Of a stretch of DNA of 64,000 nucleotides, positions 10,772-19,204 are shown one piece after another; the stretch's first letter is position 1; each line of letters begins with the position of its first letter. The position numbers were made by a program, and so were the translations under genes. Under the pieces are notes generated by a model. It made no database searches. It had not been told where the DNA came from and saw nothing but the letters and a program-made list of their open reading frames with translations. The stretch is from Nonomuraea muscovyensis (lineage in GTDB: Bacteria; Actinomycetota; Actinomycetes; Streptosporangiales; Streptosporangiaceae). Where the stretch lies: assembly GCF_014207745.1 (NCBI RefSeq), contig NZ_JACHJB010000002.1, positions 1,860,001 through 1,924,000 of the forward strand, in the 5' to 3' direction.

Positions 10772-11482
10772 GTGAGGGAGCGCACACTCGAACGGGTCAG
10801 GAAGCTGCTGGCCAAGGCCGAGCGCACCGACAACGAGCACGAGCGCGCCACGTTCATGGCGGCGGCGTCGGCGCTGATGGCCAAGCACGGCATCGACTCC
10901 CTCGCCCCGGCCGGTCCGCGCCAGGCACCCGGCGACCGGATCGTGACGCTGCCGCCGCCGTGGGCGCGGGAGAAGGCCCGCCTGGTGAGCCTGGTCGCGC
11001 AGGCGCTGCGCTGCCGCCCGCTGCTGCTCGGGCACGGCGACGGCGGGCAGCGGGTGCACGTCTTCGGGTTCGCCGCCGATCTCGAACGTGCCGACGTGCT
11101 GGCCACCTCCCTGCTGCTGCAGATGGCCTCGGGGCTGGCGCGGGTGCGTCCGCCGGAGGCGGGCGGCGGGGCGGCGCGGGCCTACCGGCGCTCGTGGCTG
11201 CTCGGGTTCACCGACGAGGTGTACCGGCTGCTGCGCGAGGCCGAGCGGCTGGCCGAGGAGCGGGCCGACGCCGAGGCTCCCGCGACGGGCACCGCGCTCG
11301 TCCTGGCCGACCGGCGGGCGGAGGTGGAGCGGGCGGTGGCGGCCCGCTACCCGCGCATCCGGCTCAGCGTGCCGCGGACCAGCGGCACCGGTTACCACGA
11401 CGGCGCCGAGGCCGGACGGCGCGCCGACCTCGGCCGCACCGGCGTCCCCGACCGGCCCGCCCCCGAACTGGCACCCCGCTAG
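10772..11482 (+). CDS. DUF2786 domain protein
   Basis: A 236-residue soluble protein whose first 45 residues (RVRKLLAKAERTDNEHE, then AASALMAKHGI) are the DUF2786 helical signature. The middle contains a region around SWLLGFTDEVYRLLREAERLA that is often attached to this domain. The function is unknown; the domain occurs frequently in phage and mobile-element proteins. GTG start at 10772, 20 bases after the DUF2637-type gene, so co-transcription is likely. Confidence 0.75.
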   Translation: MRERTLERVRKLLAKAERTDNEHERATFMAAASALMAKHGIDSLAPAGPRQAPGDRIVTLPPPWAREKARLVSLVAQALRCRPLLLGHGDGGQRVHVFGFAADLERADVLATSLLLQMASGLARVRPPEAGGGAARAYRRSWLLGFTDEVYRLLREAERLAEERADAEAPATGTALVLADRRAEVERAVAARYPRIRLSVPRTSGTGYHDGAEAGRRADLGRTGVPDRPAPELAPR

Positions 11483-11507
11483 TCCCCACCGGCCCGGCCG
11501 CACGGCC

Positions 11508-11615
11508 GGGGGCCGCAGACTCTGGGGGCCGCGTGTCTGGCGGGCCGCACGGTTGGGGGCCGCACGGTTGGGGGCCGCACGACTGGGGGCCGCACGGTTG
11601 GGGGGCCGCATGTCT
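11508..11615. repeat. About seven 15-bp tandem repeats (GGGGGCCGCACGGTT)
   Basis: Consecutive copies begin near 11508, 11524, 11542, 11555, 11570, 11585 and 11600. The middle ones are nearly identical and the outer ones diverged (CAGACT, GTGTCT, CATGTCT variants). The array fills the gap between the DUF2786 and HD genes and runs directly into the -10 box of the HD gene. It is not translated in a sensible frame. Confidence 0.8.
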
Positions 11616-11620
11616 AGGGT
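11615..11620 (+). promoter_or_regulatory. TAGGGT -10 box of a probable leaderless mRNA
   Basis: TAGGGT abuts the last copy of the 15-bp array and lies six bases before the ATG at 11627. Confidence 0.5.
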
Positions 11621-11626
11621 GGCGGC

Positions 11627-12253
11627 ATGCAGACACGCTGGCTCGCCCTGGCGGGCCGCTCCCCCGCCGCCGCGGCCCTGGGCGCGGAGCTGGTCGCCCG
11701 CTGGTCGGAGCCGCACCGCCGCTACCACACGCTGGACCATCTGGCCGCCGTGCTCGCGGCGATCGACCGGCTGGAGGCCGAGGCGGCCGACCCGGTGGCG
11801 GTGCGGCTGGCGGCGTGGTTCCACGACGCCGTCTACGACGGGAGGCCGGGCTGGGACGAGGAGCGCAGCGCGTGGCTGGCACTCGCCCGGCTGCCGCGCT
11901 GCGGGGTGCCCGCCGCGCGGGTCGCCGCGGTGGCCCGGCTGGTACGGCTGACGGCCGCGCACGACCGGCTGGCCCCCGGCGACGCCGACGGGGCCGTGCT
12001 GTGCGACGCCGACCTGTCGGTGCTGGGCGGCGACGGGTACGGCGACTACGCGGCCCGGGTCCGCGAGGAGTACGCGCACGTGCCCGGCGACCTGTTCCGC
12101 CAGGGCAGGGCGGGGGTGCTGCGGCGGCTGCTGGCCACGCCGCGGCTCTACCGGACCCCGCGGGCGTACGAGCTGTGGGAGACGCGGGCGCGGGCGAACA
12201 TGAGCGCCGAGCTGGCCGCCCTCACCGCGGCCGCCCCGCCTCCCACTGGCTGA
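11627..12253 (+). CDS. HD-superfamily metal-dependent phosphohydrolase
   Basis: A 208-residue protein of the predicted HD phosphohydrolase group. RRYHTLDHL near residue 30 and the HD pair in WFHDAVYD near residue 66 supply metal ligands, and a later CDADLSVLG provides a further aspartate. Members act on phosphate esters or nucleotides, but the substrate is not known. It converges on the DUF4031 gene across a shared hairpin terminator. Confidence 0.85.
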   Translation: MQTRWLALAGRSPAAAALGAELVARWSEPHRRYHTLDHLAAVLAAIDRLEAEAADPVAVRLAAWFHDAVYDGRPGWDEERSAWLALARLPRCGVPAARVAAVARLVRLTAAHDRLAPGDADGAVLCDADLSVLGGDGYGDYAARVREEYAHVPGDLFRQGRAGVLRRLLATPRLYRTPRAYELWETRARANMSAELAALTAAAPPPTG

Positions 12254-12273
12254 CGCCCCGTCCGGCGGCCACG

Positions 12274-12302
12274 GGTGGCCCGGGAAAGCAACCCGGGCCG
12301 CC
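12274..12302. terminator. Bidirectional hairpin terminator
   Basis: GGCCCGGG (12277-12284) pairs with CCCGGGCC (12292-12299) around the loop AAAGCAA, with outer base pairs extending the stem. It lies between the convergent HD and DUF4031 genes. Confidence 0.7.
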
Positions 12303-12305
12303 GGG

Positions 12306-12569
12306 TCAGCGGCGTTTGCGGTGCCGGAGGCCGGCGGCGATGAGGCGGTGCAGCAGCTCGCGCGAGCTGACCGCCTGCGCCCCCAGCGAGACGGCCAGGG
12401 CGTGCACGGTCTCCGGCACGTCGTAGTGGTCGCGGTCGAACGCCCGCCCCGGCACGCCGAGCAGCCCGGCGAAGGAGTGCAGCTCGTCCAGGGAGTGGTC
12501 GCTGACCAGATGCGACCACATGAGGCCGCGCGGGCCGGGCCACTGCGGGGGGTCGATGAGCACCGTCAC
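12306..12569 (-). CDS. DUF4031 domain protein
   Basis: An 87-residue protein with the DUF4031 pattern: an N-terminal VLIDPPQW strand, a W-SHLVSD motif, DELHSFA near residue 30, and a DHYDVPE region. Homologues are usually about 80-100 residues and have no known function. The GTG start at 12569 overlaps the stop of the upstream HAD gene (GTGA), so it is translated as the last gene of the P450-HAD-DUF4031 operon. Confidence 0.75.
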   Translation of the reverse strand: MTVLIDPPQWPGPRGLMWSHLVSDHSLDELHSFAGLLGVPGRAFDRDHYDVPETVHALAVSLGAQAVSSRELLHRLIAAGLRHRKRR

Positions 12570-13357
12570 GGGCTCCAGGGTAGGACCCTGCCGCGCACCT
12601 CCAGCTCGCCGAGGTCGGCCACCACCACGTCGGCGCCACGTTCGCGCAGCTCGTCGCCACGGCCGTCGCCGCCGACGGCGAGGCCGGCGCCGGGCGCCCG
12701 GACCGGCCGGTCGACGCCGACGACCAGGCCGAAGCCGCCCTTGCGGCCCGCCTCGATCCCGGGCAGCGCGGCGTCGATCACCGCCGACCTGGCGGCGGGG
12801 ACGGCCAGCCGGCGCGCGGCCTCCAGGAACAGGGCGGGGTCGGGTCTGCCGGGCAGGTTCATCAGGGCCGCGTCGCCGCCGTCGACCACCAGGTCGAACA
12901 GGTGCAGGACGCCCGCCGACGCGACGAGCTTGCGGCCGTGCAGGCTGGCCGAGACGGCCGCGGTGCGGGCGCCCCGGTGGCGCAGCTCGTGCAGCAGTGC
13001 CACGGTCGACGGGAACGCGGCCACGCCGTACTTGTCCACCTGCGCGACGAACAGGCGGTCCTTGGCCAGGCCCAGCCCGTGGACGGTGGGCGAGCCCGGC
13101 TCGTCGTCGGGCGCGCCCTCGGGCAGCTCGATGCCGCGTGAGGCGAGGAAGGTGCGGACGCCGTCGAGTCGCGGCCGCCCCTCCACGTGGCACAGGTAGT
13201 CGGCCTCGATGTCGAAGGGCGCCGAGCGGCCGCGCAGGAACACGTCGAAGACGTGCTTCCAGGCGGCCGCGTGGCCGCGGGCGGTGTCGGTGACCACGCC
13301 GTCGGTGTCGAACACGACGGCGCTGATCGTGGTCAGGTCGATGACGGGTGCGTTCAC
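12566..13357 (-). CDS. HAD hydrolase, beta-phosphoglucomutase-like
   Basis: A 263-residue HAD-superfamily protein with the nucleophile motif VVFDTDGVVTDT (residues 13-24), a helical cap, a motif II serine region (AAVSASLHGRK) and a C-terminal acidic motif (VIDAALPGIEAGRKGGFGLVVGV). This resembles the beta-phosphoglucomutase/trehalose-phosphatase-like branch. In motif III the usual ED pair reads DAALPGI, so an acidic residue is replaced. The GTG start at 13357 lies 19 bases after the P450 stop and inside a 16-base palindrome. The substrate is not known. Confidence 0.8.
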   Translation of the reverse strand: MNAPVIDLTTISAVVFDTDGVVTDTARGHAAAWKHVFDVFLRGRSAPFDIEADYLCHVEGRPRLDGVRTFLASRGIELPEGAPDDEPGSPTVHGLGLAKDRLFVAQVDKYGVAAFPSTVALLHELRHRGARTAAVSASLHGRKLVASAGVLHLFDLVVDGGDAALMNLPGRPDPALFLEAARRLAVPAARSAVIDAALPGIEAGRKGGFGLVVGVDRPVRAPGAGLAVGGDGRGDELRERGADVVVADLGELEVRGRVLPWSP

Positions 13358-13367
13358 ACCTGTGAAC
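13352..13367. promoter_or_regulatory. Palindrome over the HAD start codon
   Basis: GTTCACA and TGTGAAC flank a CC centre, giving 7-bp perfect arms that include the GTG start. It could be a protein-binding operator or a small hairpin that limits translation of the HAD-DUF4031 pair relative to P450. Confidence 0.4.
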
Positions 13368-13376
13368 GTAACCCCA

Positions 13377-14546
13377 TCACCACGCGACGGGTAGCTTCTC
13401 CACGCCGTAGACGATGGCGAGCTTCCTGAACGGCACCTCACCCGCGACGCGCAGGCCGGGGAAGCGGCGCAGCAGCGCCGGGAAGGCGATGCGCATCTCC
13501 ATCTGGGCCAGCGGCGCGCCGATGCAGCGGTGGATGCCGTGGCCGAAGGCCAGGTGGGAGCCGGCCGTGTCGCGGTAGGGCTTGACCTCGTTCATGTCGC
13601 CGCCGAGGTTGGGGTCGCGGTTGGCGGCGGCGAGCGAGCAGAGCACCATCTCGCCCTTCTTGATCAGCCGGCCGTGCATCTCCAGGTCCTCGCGGGCGAA
13701 GCGGGGGAAGGCCACCTGCACGACCGACATGTAGCGCAGCAGCTCCTCGACGACCTGCACCACGTGGCCGTCGACCTCGCGCACCTTGGCGGCCTGCTCG
13801 GGGTTCTCGAGCAGCCACAGCGTGCCGAGGGCGAGCATGCTGGTGCTGGTGTCGTGGCCGCCGGTGAGCATGCCGTCGGCCATGCTGGCCAGTGTGCGGT
13901 CGTCGAGCTCGTCGCCGTGCTCGCGCAGGAGGTGCCCGAGCAGGCCCTCCCCCGGGTCGAGCCGTTCGCGGGCGACGAGCTCGGTGAGGTAGGTCATGGC
14001 GTCGTTGATGGCCTGCAGCGACGCCTCGGGCCCGGCGGTGAAGTCGAAGCGGTCGGTGCTCATCTTGAGGAAGCCGGCCCGCTCCTCGTACGGCACGCCG
14101 AGCAGCTCGCAGACGACGAGCGACGGGATGGGCAGCGCGAAGGACTCCACCAGGTCGGCCGGTGAGCCCTGGGCCTCCATCTTGTCGAGGTGCTCCTCGA
14201 CCATGGCCTCGATGCGCGGCTCCAGCCTGCGCAGCCGGCGCATGGTGAACTCGGGCGTCAGGTACTTGCGCAGCCGGGTGTGCTCGGGCGGGTCGCGGAA
14301 GCCCAGCCCGCCCGGGTCCTCCTGGGTGGAGCCGAGGCCGATCACGTTGCCGAAGTCGTTGCTGAAACGATCATGGTCGCCGAGTACGGTCCGCACGTCG
14401 TTGTAGCGCGTCACCAGGTAGACCGTCTGCCCCCCGGGGATCTCCATGGGGAAGACCGGCTGCTCGGTCTGGATGCGGGCCAGCTCCACCACCGGGTCGA
14501 AGCCCTCGCGCATGAACTGGACTAGGGGGAACTCTGAGTCTGACAT
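13377..14546 (-). CDS. Cytochrome P450
   Basis: A 389-residue soluble bacterial class I P450. The I-helix oxygen motif is GGHDTS, the K-helix EXXR is EELLR, and the heme-binding loop is FGHGIHRCIGAP with the axial cysteine. The start MSDSEFPLV at 14546 follows an AGGACGG ribosome site. It oxidises a small substrate using separate ferredoxin and reductase, neither of which is in the window. It heads the P450-HAD-DUF4031 operon and is divergent from the S33 peptidase. Confidence 0.95.
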   Translation of the reverse strand: MSDSEFPLVQFMREGFDPVVELARIQTEQPVFPMEIPGGQTVYLVTRYNDVRTVLGDHDRFSNDFGNVIGLGSTQEDPGGLGFRDPPEHTRLRKYLTPEFTMRRLRRLEPRIEAMVEEHLDKMEAQGSPADLVESFALPIPSLVVCELLGVPYEERAGFLKMSTDRFDFTAGPEASLQAINDAMTYLTELVARERLDPGEGLLGHLLREHGDELDDRTLASMADGMLTGGHDTSTSMLALGTLWLLENPEQAAKVREVDGHVVQVVEELLRYMSVVQVAFPRFAREDLEMHGRLIKKGEMVLCSLAAANRDPNLGGDMNEVKPYRDTAGSHLAFGHGIHRCIGAPLAQMEMRIAFPALLRRFPGLRVAGEVPFRKLAIVYGVEKLPVAW

Positions 14547-14661
14547 CGTAATCCGTCCTGCTGGGATGCTCGGGGATGAATCCCCCACCGATCGTCCCAT
14601 CTCCGTAGGCCGGTCTTCATCAGACCTCTGGCCGACATTCGCCTCGTACCTGAGGACCCCT

Positions 14662-14691
14662 TGGCAGCACGACGGCCGCCCTCCTAGAGTG
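14662..14691 (+). promoter_or_regulatory. Candidate promoter for the S33 peptidase
   Basis: TTGGCA (14662-14667), an 18-base spacer and TAGAGT (14686-14691) lie about 44 bases before the GTG start at 14735. Confidence 0.5.
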
Positions 14692-14734
14692 CCTGTGCAA
14701 TGGCACATTTTACTGAGGGCTTGGAGGCCGCCGG

Positions 14735-16018
14735 GTGATCACCGCGAGCTACACGATCCCGGGCATGCGGGTACGCGACCACGTCGAGGAGGTGCCGCTC
14801 GACTGGTCCCGTCCCGGCGGCGAGACGATCACCTTGTTCGCCCGCGAACTGGTCGATCCCGTACGCGACCGGGAGGACCTGCCCTGCCTGCTCTACCTGC
14901 AGGGCGGCCCGGGCGGCAAGGGGCCGCGGCCGGTCGGCACGGCCGGCTGGCTCGGCCAGGCGTTGCGCACCCACCGGGTGGTCCTGCTGGACCAGCGCGG
15001 CACCGGCCGCAGCTCCCGCCTCGACGGGCGGCGGATGGCGACGCTCGGCGCGCGGGCGGGCGCCGAGCTGCTGGCGCTGTTCCGCGCCGACTCGATCGTG
15101 GCCGACGCCGAGCACCTGCGCCGCACGGTCTTCGGCGGGCGGCGCTGGGCGACGCTGGGGCAGAGCTTCGGCGGGTTCATCACGCTGACGTACCTGTCGC
15201 GGGCGCCGGAGGGGCTCAGCGCGTGCTACGTCACGGGCGGCCTGCCCACGCTGCAGCCGGACGCGGCGGAGGTCTACCGGCGGACGTACCCGCGGGTCGA
15301 GGCGAAGAACGCGGCGTTCTACCGCCGCTACCCGCACCACGCGCAGACCGTCACCCGGCTGGCCGACCGGCTGGCCGAGGGCGACGTCCTGCTGCCGGAC
15401 GGCGACCCGCTGACCGTGCGGCGGCTGCAGACGCTGGGCATCGACTTCGGCATGAAGCCCGGCTACGAGCGCATGCACTGGCTGCTCGACGAGGCGCTGG
15501 ACGGCGGTCAGGTCACCGAGACGTTCCTGCACCAGGTGCTGGCCCGTACCTCCTACGCCGACAACCCGCTCTTCGCCGCGCTGCAGGAGAGCATCTACGG
15601 CTCCGGGCCCGGCGCCACCGGATGGGCGGCCGAGCGGGAGCGCGCCCGGCATCCGCGCTTCGCCGAGACGGCCCGGCCGCTGCTGTTCACCGGGGAGATG
15701 ATGTATCCCTGGATGTTCGAGGAGATCCGCGCGCTGCGCCCCTTCCGTGCGGCCGTGGAGCTGCTCGCCGAGCGCGACGACTGGCCCCCGCTGTACGACC
15801 CGCGGCGGCTGGCCGGCAACGAGGTGCCGCTGGCGGCCGCCGTCTACTTCGACGACATGTACGTCGACTCGGGCCTGCAACTCGACACGGCGGCCCGGGT
15901 CGGCAACGCCCAGGCGTGGGTGACCAACGAGTACGAGCACGACGGCGTCGGCGAGGAGCGCGTCTTCGCCCGGCTGACCGAGCTGATCCGCGACGTCGGC
16001 GGCGGCCTCCAGGACTGA
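14735..16018 (+). CDS. Alpha/beta-hydrolase, S33 proline-iminopeptidase-like
   Basis: A 427-residue alpha/beta-hydrolase resembling prolyl aminopeptidases. The oxyanion-hole motif GGPGG is near residue 57, DQRGTGRS follows, and the nucleophile elbow is GQSFGG near residue 145. It should release N-terminal proline or hydrolyse small amides or esters in the cytoplasm. The GTG start at 14735 has GGAGG eight bases upstream. It is monocistronic, with its own promoter. Confidence 0.85.
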   Translation: MITASYTIPGMRVRDHVEEVPLDWSRPGGETITLFARELVDPVRDREDLPCLLYLQGGPGGKGPRPVGTAGWLGQALRTHRVVLLDQRGTGRSSRLDGRRMATLGARAGAELLALFRADSIVADAEHLRRTVFGGRRWATLGQSFGGFITLTYLSRAPEGLSACYVTGGLPTLQPDAAEVYRRTYPRVEAKNAAFYRRYPHHAQTVTRLADRLAEGDVLLPDGDPLTVRRLQTLGIDFGMKPGYERMHWLLDEALDGGQVTETFLHQVLARTSYADNPLFAALQESIYGSGPGATGWAAERERARHPRFAETARPLLFTGEMMYPWMFEEIRALRPFRAAVELLAERDDWPPLYDPRRLAGNEVPLAAAVYFDDMYVDSGLQLDTAARVGNAQAWVTNEYEHDGVGEERVFARLTELIRDVGGGLQD

Positions 16019-16126
16019 CGCGGCGCACGAGGCTGCGGGCGCTCCCCAGGCGGGACGGCTCCGGGCGGGGGCTTCCCGGGTGAGGTCTCGCGGCCGGGAC
16101 GGAGTCCACCCGGCGCGCGCCGCGAT

Positions 16127-18529
16127 CTACGCCTCGGCGGGGACGCCCGGCGCGGCGGTGGCGTTGACGGCAGCCGCGGTCTCTCTGTGGATCGTGTACG
16201 CCCGGCCGGCGGCGGCGTCCCAGGTGAGCGTGTCGCCGTCGCGGCGCGCCCCGACCTGGAGTCCCCGGTCGTCGAGGATCCGGTGGCGGCCCGCGATGAG
16301 GGACGACCGGAGCCGGAGAGGGCCACTCCTGCCGGGGCGGACGGTGACGGTGTCGGGGGCGCCGTCCTTCCAGGTGGCGTCCACGGTGACGTCGCCGCGT
16401 GCGCGCAGCCCGGACACCGAGCCGGTGCGCCACGCGCCGGGCAGGGCGGGCAGCACGTGGATGGCGTCGTGCCGGCTCTGCAGCAGCATCTCGGCGATGC
16501 CGGAGGTGGCGCCGAAGTTGCCGTCGATCTGGAACGGCGGATGGGTGTCCCACAGGTTGTCCAGGGTGGAACCCTTGAGCTGCTCGGCGAGCATCCGGTG
16601 GGCGCGGTCGCCGTCCAGCAGCCGCGCCCAGAAGTTCATCTTCCAGGCCTTGGACCAGCCGGTCCGGCCGTCGCCGCGCGCGGTCAGCGAGACCGTGGCC
16701 GCCTCGGCGTGCGGGCTGCCGGCCGCGATCTGGTCGCCGGGGTGCAGGGCGTACAGGTGGGAGGCGTGCCGGTGGGTGTCGGTGCGGGAGTCCCAGTCGC
16801 TCTTCCACTCCTGGAGCTGGCCCCAGGAGCCGACGCGCAGTCCCGGGTCCAGGCGCTCCAGCGCGGCCCTCGTCTCGGCCTGGAAGTCCTGGTCCACGTC
16901 CAGCCGCTCGGCCGCCGCCAGGGCGTGGGCGAGCACCTCGCGGACGATCTGCTGCGACATCGACGCGCCGGCCGAGAAGTCACCGTGCTCCGGCGAGTAG
17001 CTGGGCGAGACGACGAGCTTGCCGTCGCGCGGGTCGGTGTGCAGGAAGTCCAGCCAGAACTCGGCGGCGCCCTTGATCACCGGGTAGGCGGTGTCACGTA
17101 GATACCTCTCGTCGCCGGTGAAGCGGTAGCTGTCGTACAGGTGCCGGGTGGCCCACGCGGCGGCCTCGGGGAACCAGAACGCCGTGGCCCAGTCGTGCAC
17201 GCCGGTGAAACCGAACGGATTGGTCTCGTTGTTGACGACCCAGCCCCTCGCCCCGAACATCTCCCGCGCCGTCCGGGCGCCGGGGGCGACGAGAGCCGAG
17301 ATGTAACGGTCGTAGGGCACGGCGGTCTCGGCCAGGTTCGTCTGGTGCGCCGGCCAGTAGTTCATCTGCAGATTGATGTTGACGTGGTAGTCGGCCGACC
17401 ACGGCGGGCTGGTCGAGTCGTTCCACACCCCCTGCAGATTCGCCGGCAGCAGGTCGTTCTCCCGGGACGAGGCGATCAACAGGTAGCGGCCGTAGGCGAA
17501 GAACAGCGCCTCCAACGCCCGATCATCAGCGGCGGACCCACCGGTGTAGTCCCTGCGGAGCCGGTCGGTCGGCACCGCGGGAACGCCCTGACCGAGGTCC
17601 AGCCGCACCCGGTCGAACAACCGGCGATAGTCCGCCAGGTGCACGGCCTTCAGGTCGTCGTAGCTCCTGGCGGATGCGGCGTCCACCGCGGCGGTGACCT
17701 CGGCGTGCGGATCCTCGCCCCGATACGCGGGGTGGGCATCGGCGTAGTCGGTACCGGCCGACAACACCAGCACCGCACTGTCGGCGCCACGGACCGTCAC
17801 CCTGTCGCCGTCGTCGGTGCGGGTGCCGCCGTGGGCGATGACCTGCACCTGCGCCTCGAACCGCATCCCGTTGTCCGACAGCGCGCCGCGAATGGTCAAC
17901 CGGCCGTCGGCCGCGGTGACCGTCTTGTCGTCACGCGGCGAGCTGTGGCGCAACGTGAAGGACACCGTGCCCGGCCGGTCCGCCGAGATGCGGCCGACGA
18001 TCACGTTGCCGGGGTTGCTGGCGAAGTACTCGCGCGAGTGGGCGACACCGTCGGCGCTGTAGCCGACCCGCGCCACGGCCTCCCGCAAGCTGAGCTCACG
18101 CCGGTATCCGGAAGGGGCCTGCGGCGCGCCGGCCTGGTCGAGGTGCAGGTCGAGGTGCAGGTCGCCGAACGTCTGGTACGCCCCGAACCCGCTCTTGGGC
18201 AGGCCCAGCCGGGCCGCCACCGCCTCCGGCGCCATCCTGCCATCCCGATCGATCCGTTCGCGGACCTCCTCGACGGCCCCCGGCCGCGGCCGTCTCCAGT
18301 TGCCGAAGTCGTAGCCGGGCGAACCGGGCCCGCCGGTCCACAGCGTCTTCTCGTTGAACTGGATCCGCTCGGAGGCGACCCCGCCGAACACCTTGGCGCC
18401 GAGGGGCCCGTTGCCGATGGGCAGGGCCTGGGTCTCCCAGTCGGTGGCCGGCCGGTCGTACCAGAGCGTGAGGTCGTCGGGTCCGGGGGCGGCGGACGCG
18501 TGCCCGTGGACGCTCGTGGCGGGTCGCAA
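16127..18529 (-). CDS. Glycoside hydrolase family 95 (alpha-L-fucosidase/galactosidase type)
   Basis: About 800 residues with GH95 architecture: an N-terminal beta domain starting LWYDRPATDW and ALPIGNG, then an (alpha/alpha)6 barrel holding NLQGVWN, NINLQMNYWPA, HDWATAFWF and HRHASHLYALHPGDQ, and a C-terminal beta domain. These enzymes invert alpha-1,2-L-fucosyl or related alpha-L-galactosyl bonds of plant and host glycans. I chose the TTG at 18529, which has a GGAGG site seven bases upstream; the longer ATG reading from 18589 starts inside the promoter. With either start no signal peptide is seen, so the enzyme looks intracellular and would need imported oligosaccharides. Confidence 0.88.
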   Translation of the reverse strand: MRPATSVHGHASAAPGPDDLTLWYDRPATDWETQALPIGNGPLGAKVFGGVASERIQFNEKTLWTGGPGSPGYDFGNWRRPRPGAVEEVRERIDRDGRMAPEAVAARLGLPKSGFGAYQTFGDLHLDLHLDQAGAPQAPSGYRRELSLREAVARVGYSADGVAHSREYFASNPGNVIVGRISADRPGTVSFTLRHSSPRDDKTVTAADGRLTIRGALSDNGMRFEAQVQVIAHGGTRTDDGDRVTVRGADSAVLVLSAGTDYADAHPAYRGEDPHAEVTAAVDAASARSYDDLKAVHLADYRRLFDRVRLDLGQGVPAVPTDRLRRDYTGGSAADDRALEALFFAYGRYLLIASSRENDLLPANLQGVWNDSTSPPWSADYHVNINLQMNYWPAHQTNLAETAVPYDRYISALVAPGARTAREMFGARGWVVNNETNPFGFTGVHDWATAFWFPEAAAWATRHLYDSYRFTGDERYLRDTAYPVIKGAAEFWLDFLHTDPRDGKLVVSPSYSPEHGDFSAGASMSQQIVREVLAHALAAAERLDVDQDFQAETRAALERLDPGLRVGSWGQLQEWKSDWDSRTDTHRHASHLYALHPGDQIAAGSPHAEAATVSLTARGDGRTGWSKAWKMNFWARLLDGDRAHRMLAEQLKGSTLDNLWDTHPPFQIDGNFGATSGIAEMLLQSRHDAIHVLPALPGAWRTGSVSGLRARGDVTVDATWKDGAPDTVTVRPGRSGPLRLRSSLIAGRHRILDDRGLQVGARRDGDTLTWDAAAGRAYTIHRETAAAVNATAAPGVPAEA

Positions 18530-18565
18530 ACGGATTCCTCCGATCACCGAGGGATGTGATCCAAG

Positions 18566-18594
18566 GACATAGCACCCAAATCCCCACATAACAA
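18566..18594 (-). promoter_or_regulatory. Promoter of the GH95 gene
   Basis: On the minus strand TTGTTA (18594-18589), a 17-base spacer and TATGTC (18571-18566) give a good sigma-70 promoter. It predicts transcription from near 18558, just upstream of the TTG start at 18529. Confidence 0.55.
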
Positions 18595-18638
18595 GAGAGC
18601 CATCCGATGTCTATTGCTCGGCAGGGGACCGGGCGTCG

Positions 18639-18851
18639 TCAGGCCACGGGGCACATGGCGGCCAGCGCGTCGTCCATGGCGGCGCGGGGCGTCTCGGTCG
18701 CCAGCTCGCGGAGCTGGTCGGCGAAGGCGACGGCCTGCTCGGGCGTGAGCCGCGGCTCGGGACCGACGTAGAACACGACGATCTCGCCGAGCGGCGACCG
18801 GATGGCGGTGAACGGAAGAGGCGGGGAGATGACCATGATGGGCATCATCAT
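18639..18851 (-). CDS. Small hypothetical protein
   Basis: A roughly 70-residue protein with the coding frame well supported in its C-terminal 60 residues (PLGEIVVFYVGPEPRL, then a helix rich in Ala, Asp and Glu). The start ATG at 18851 follows a GGTGGGG site; an ATG at 18836 is an alternative. I do not recognise it. It might modify or regulate a neighbour but stands alone between GH95 and the tRNA. Confidence 0.55.
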   Translation of the reverse strand: MMMPIMVISPPLPFTAIRSPLGEIVVFYVGPEPRLTPEQAVAFADQLRELATETPRAAMDDALAAMCPVA

Positions 18852-19093
18852 GCCGTGCCCCACCGACAAAATCCCGCGGTTTTCACTGCTCGCCCCTCGC
18901 GTCACACCAGGACGCCGCCATCACGCCCACCGATGCGCCGTCCGGAGTCGATGCCGACCGGCTCCGGCGCCGCGCTCGACGTCCACGCCGGCGGGCAAGC
19001 CTTCGGCCCCTGGCCCAGCGGCCCCTTCAGCGACGCTCCCGCGCCGTCCGGGAAGATCATGTTGTCCCCGGATTCTCCCCGAACGATCAGAAA

Positions 19094-19121
19094 GGCCGCC
19101 TCCCCGGAGAGGGAGACGGCC
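19094..19121 (-). terminator. Terminator of tRNA-Val
   Basis: On the minus strand GGCCGTCTCCC pairs with a GGGGAGGCGGCC arm and is followed by TTTCT. It begins 12 bases after the tRNA 3' end. Confidence 0.7.
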
Positions 19122-19132
19122 TCTGAGCTGTG

Positions 19133-19204
19133 TGGGCGATACTGGGATCGAACCAGTGACCTCTTCGGTGTGAACGAAGCGCTCTCCCGCTGAGCTAATC
19201 GCCC
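19133..19204 (-). tRNA. tRNA-Val (CAC)
   Basis: A 72-base cloverleaf without encoded CCA. Acceptor GGGCGAT pairs with ATCGCCC, the D-arm is AGCTCAGCGGGAGAGC, the anticodon stem is CTTCG/CGAAG with loop TTCACAC (anticodon CAC), and the T-arm has GGTTCGATCC. A TATGGT box at 19244-19239 on the minus strand is a candidate -10. Confidence 0.95.

Noticed and set aside
9513-11482. Integrated conjugative element
   Set aside because: No integrase, att repeats, relaxase or TraB-like translocase within the flanking sequence.
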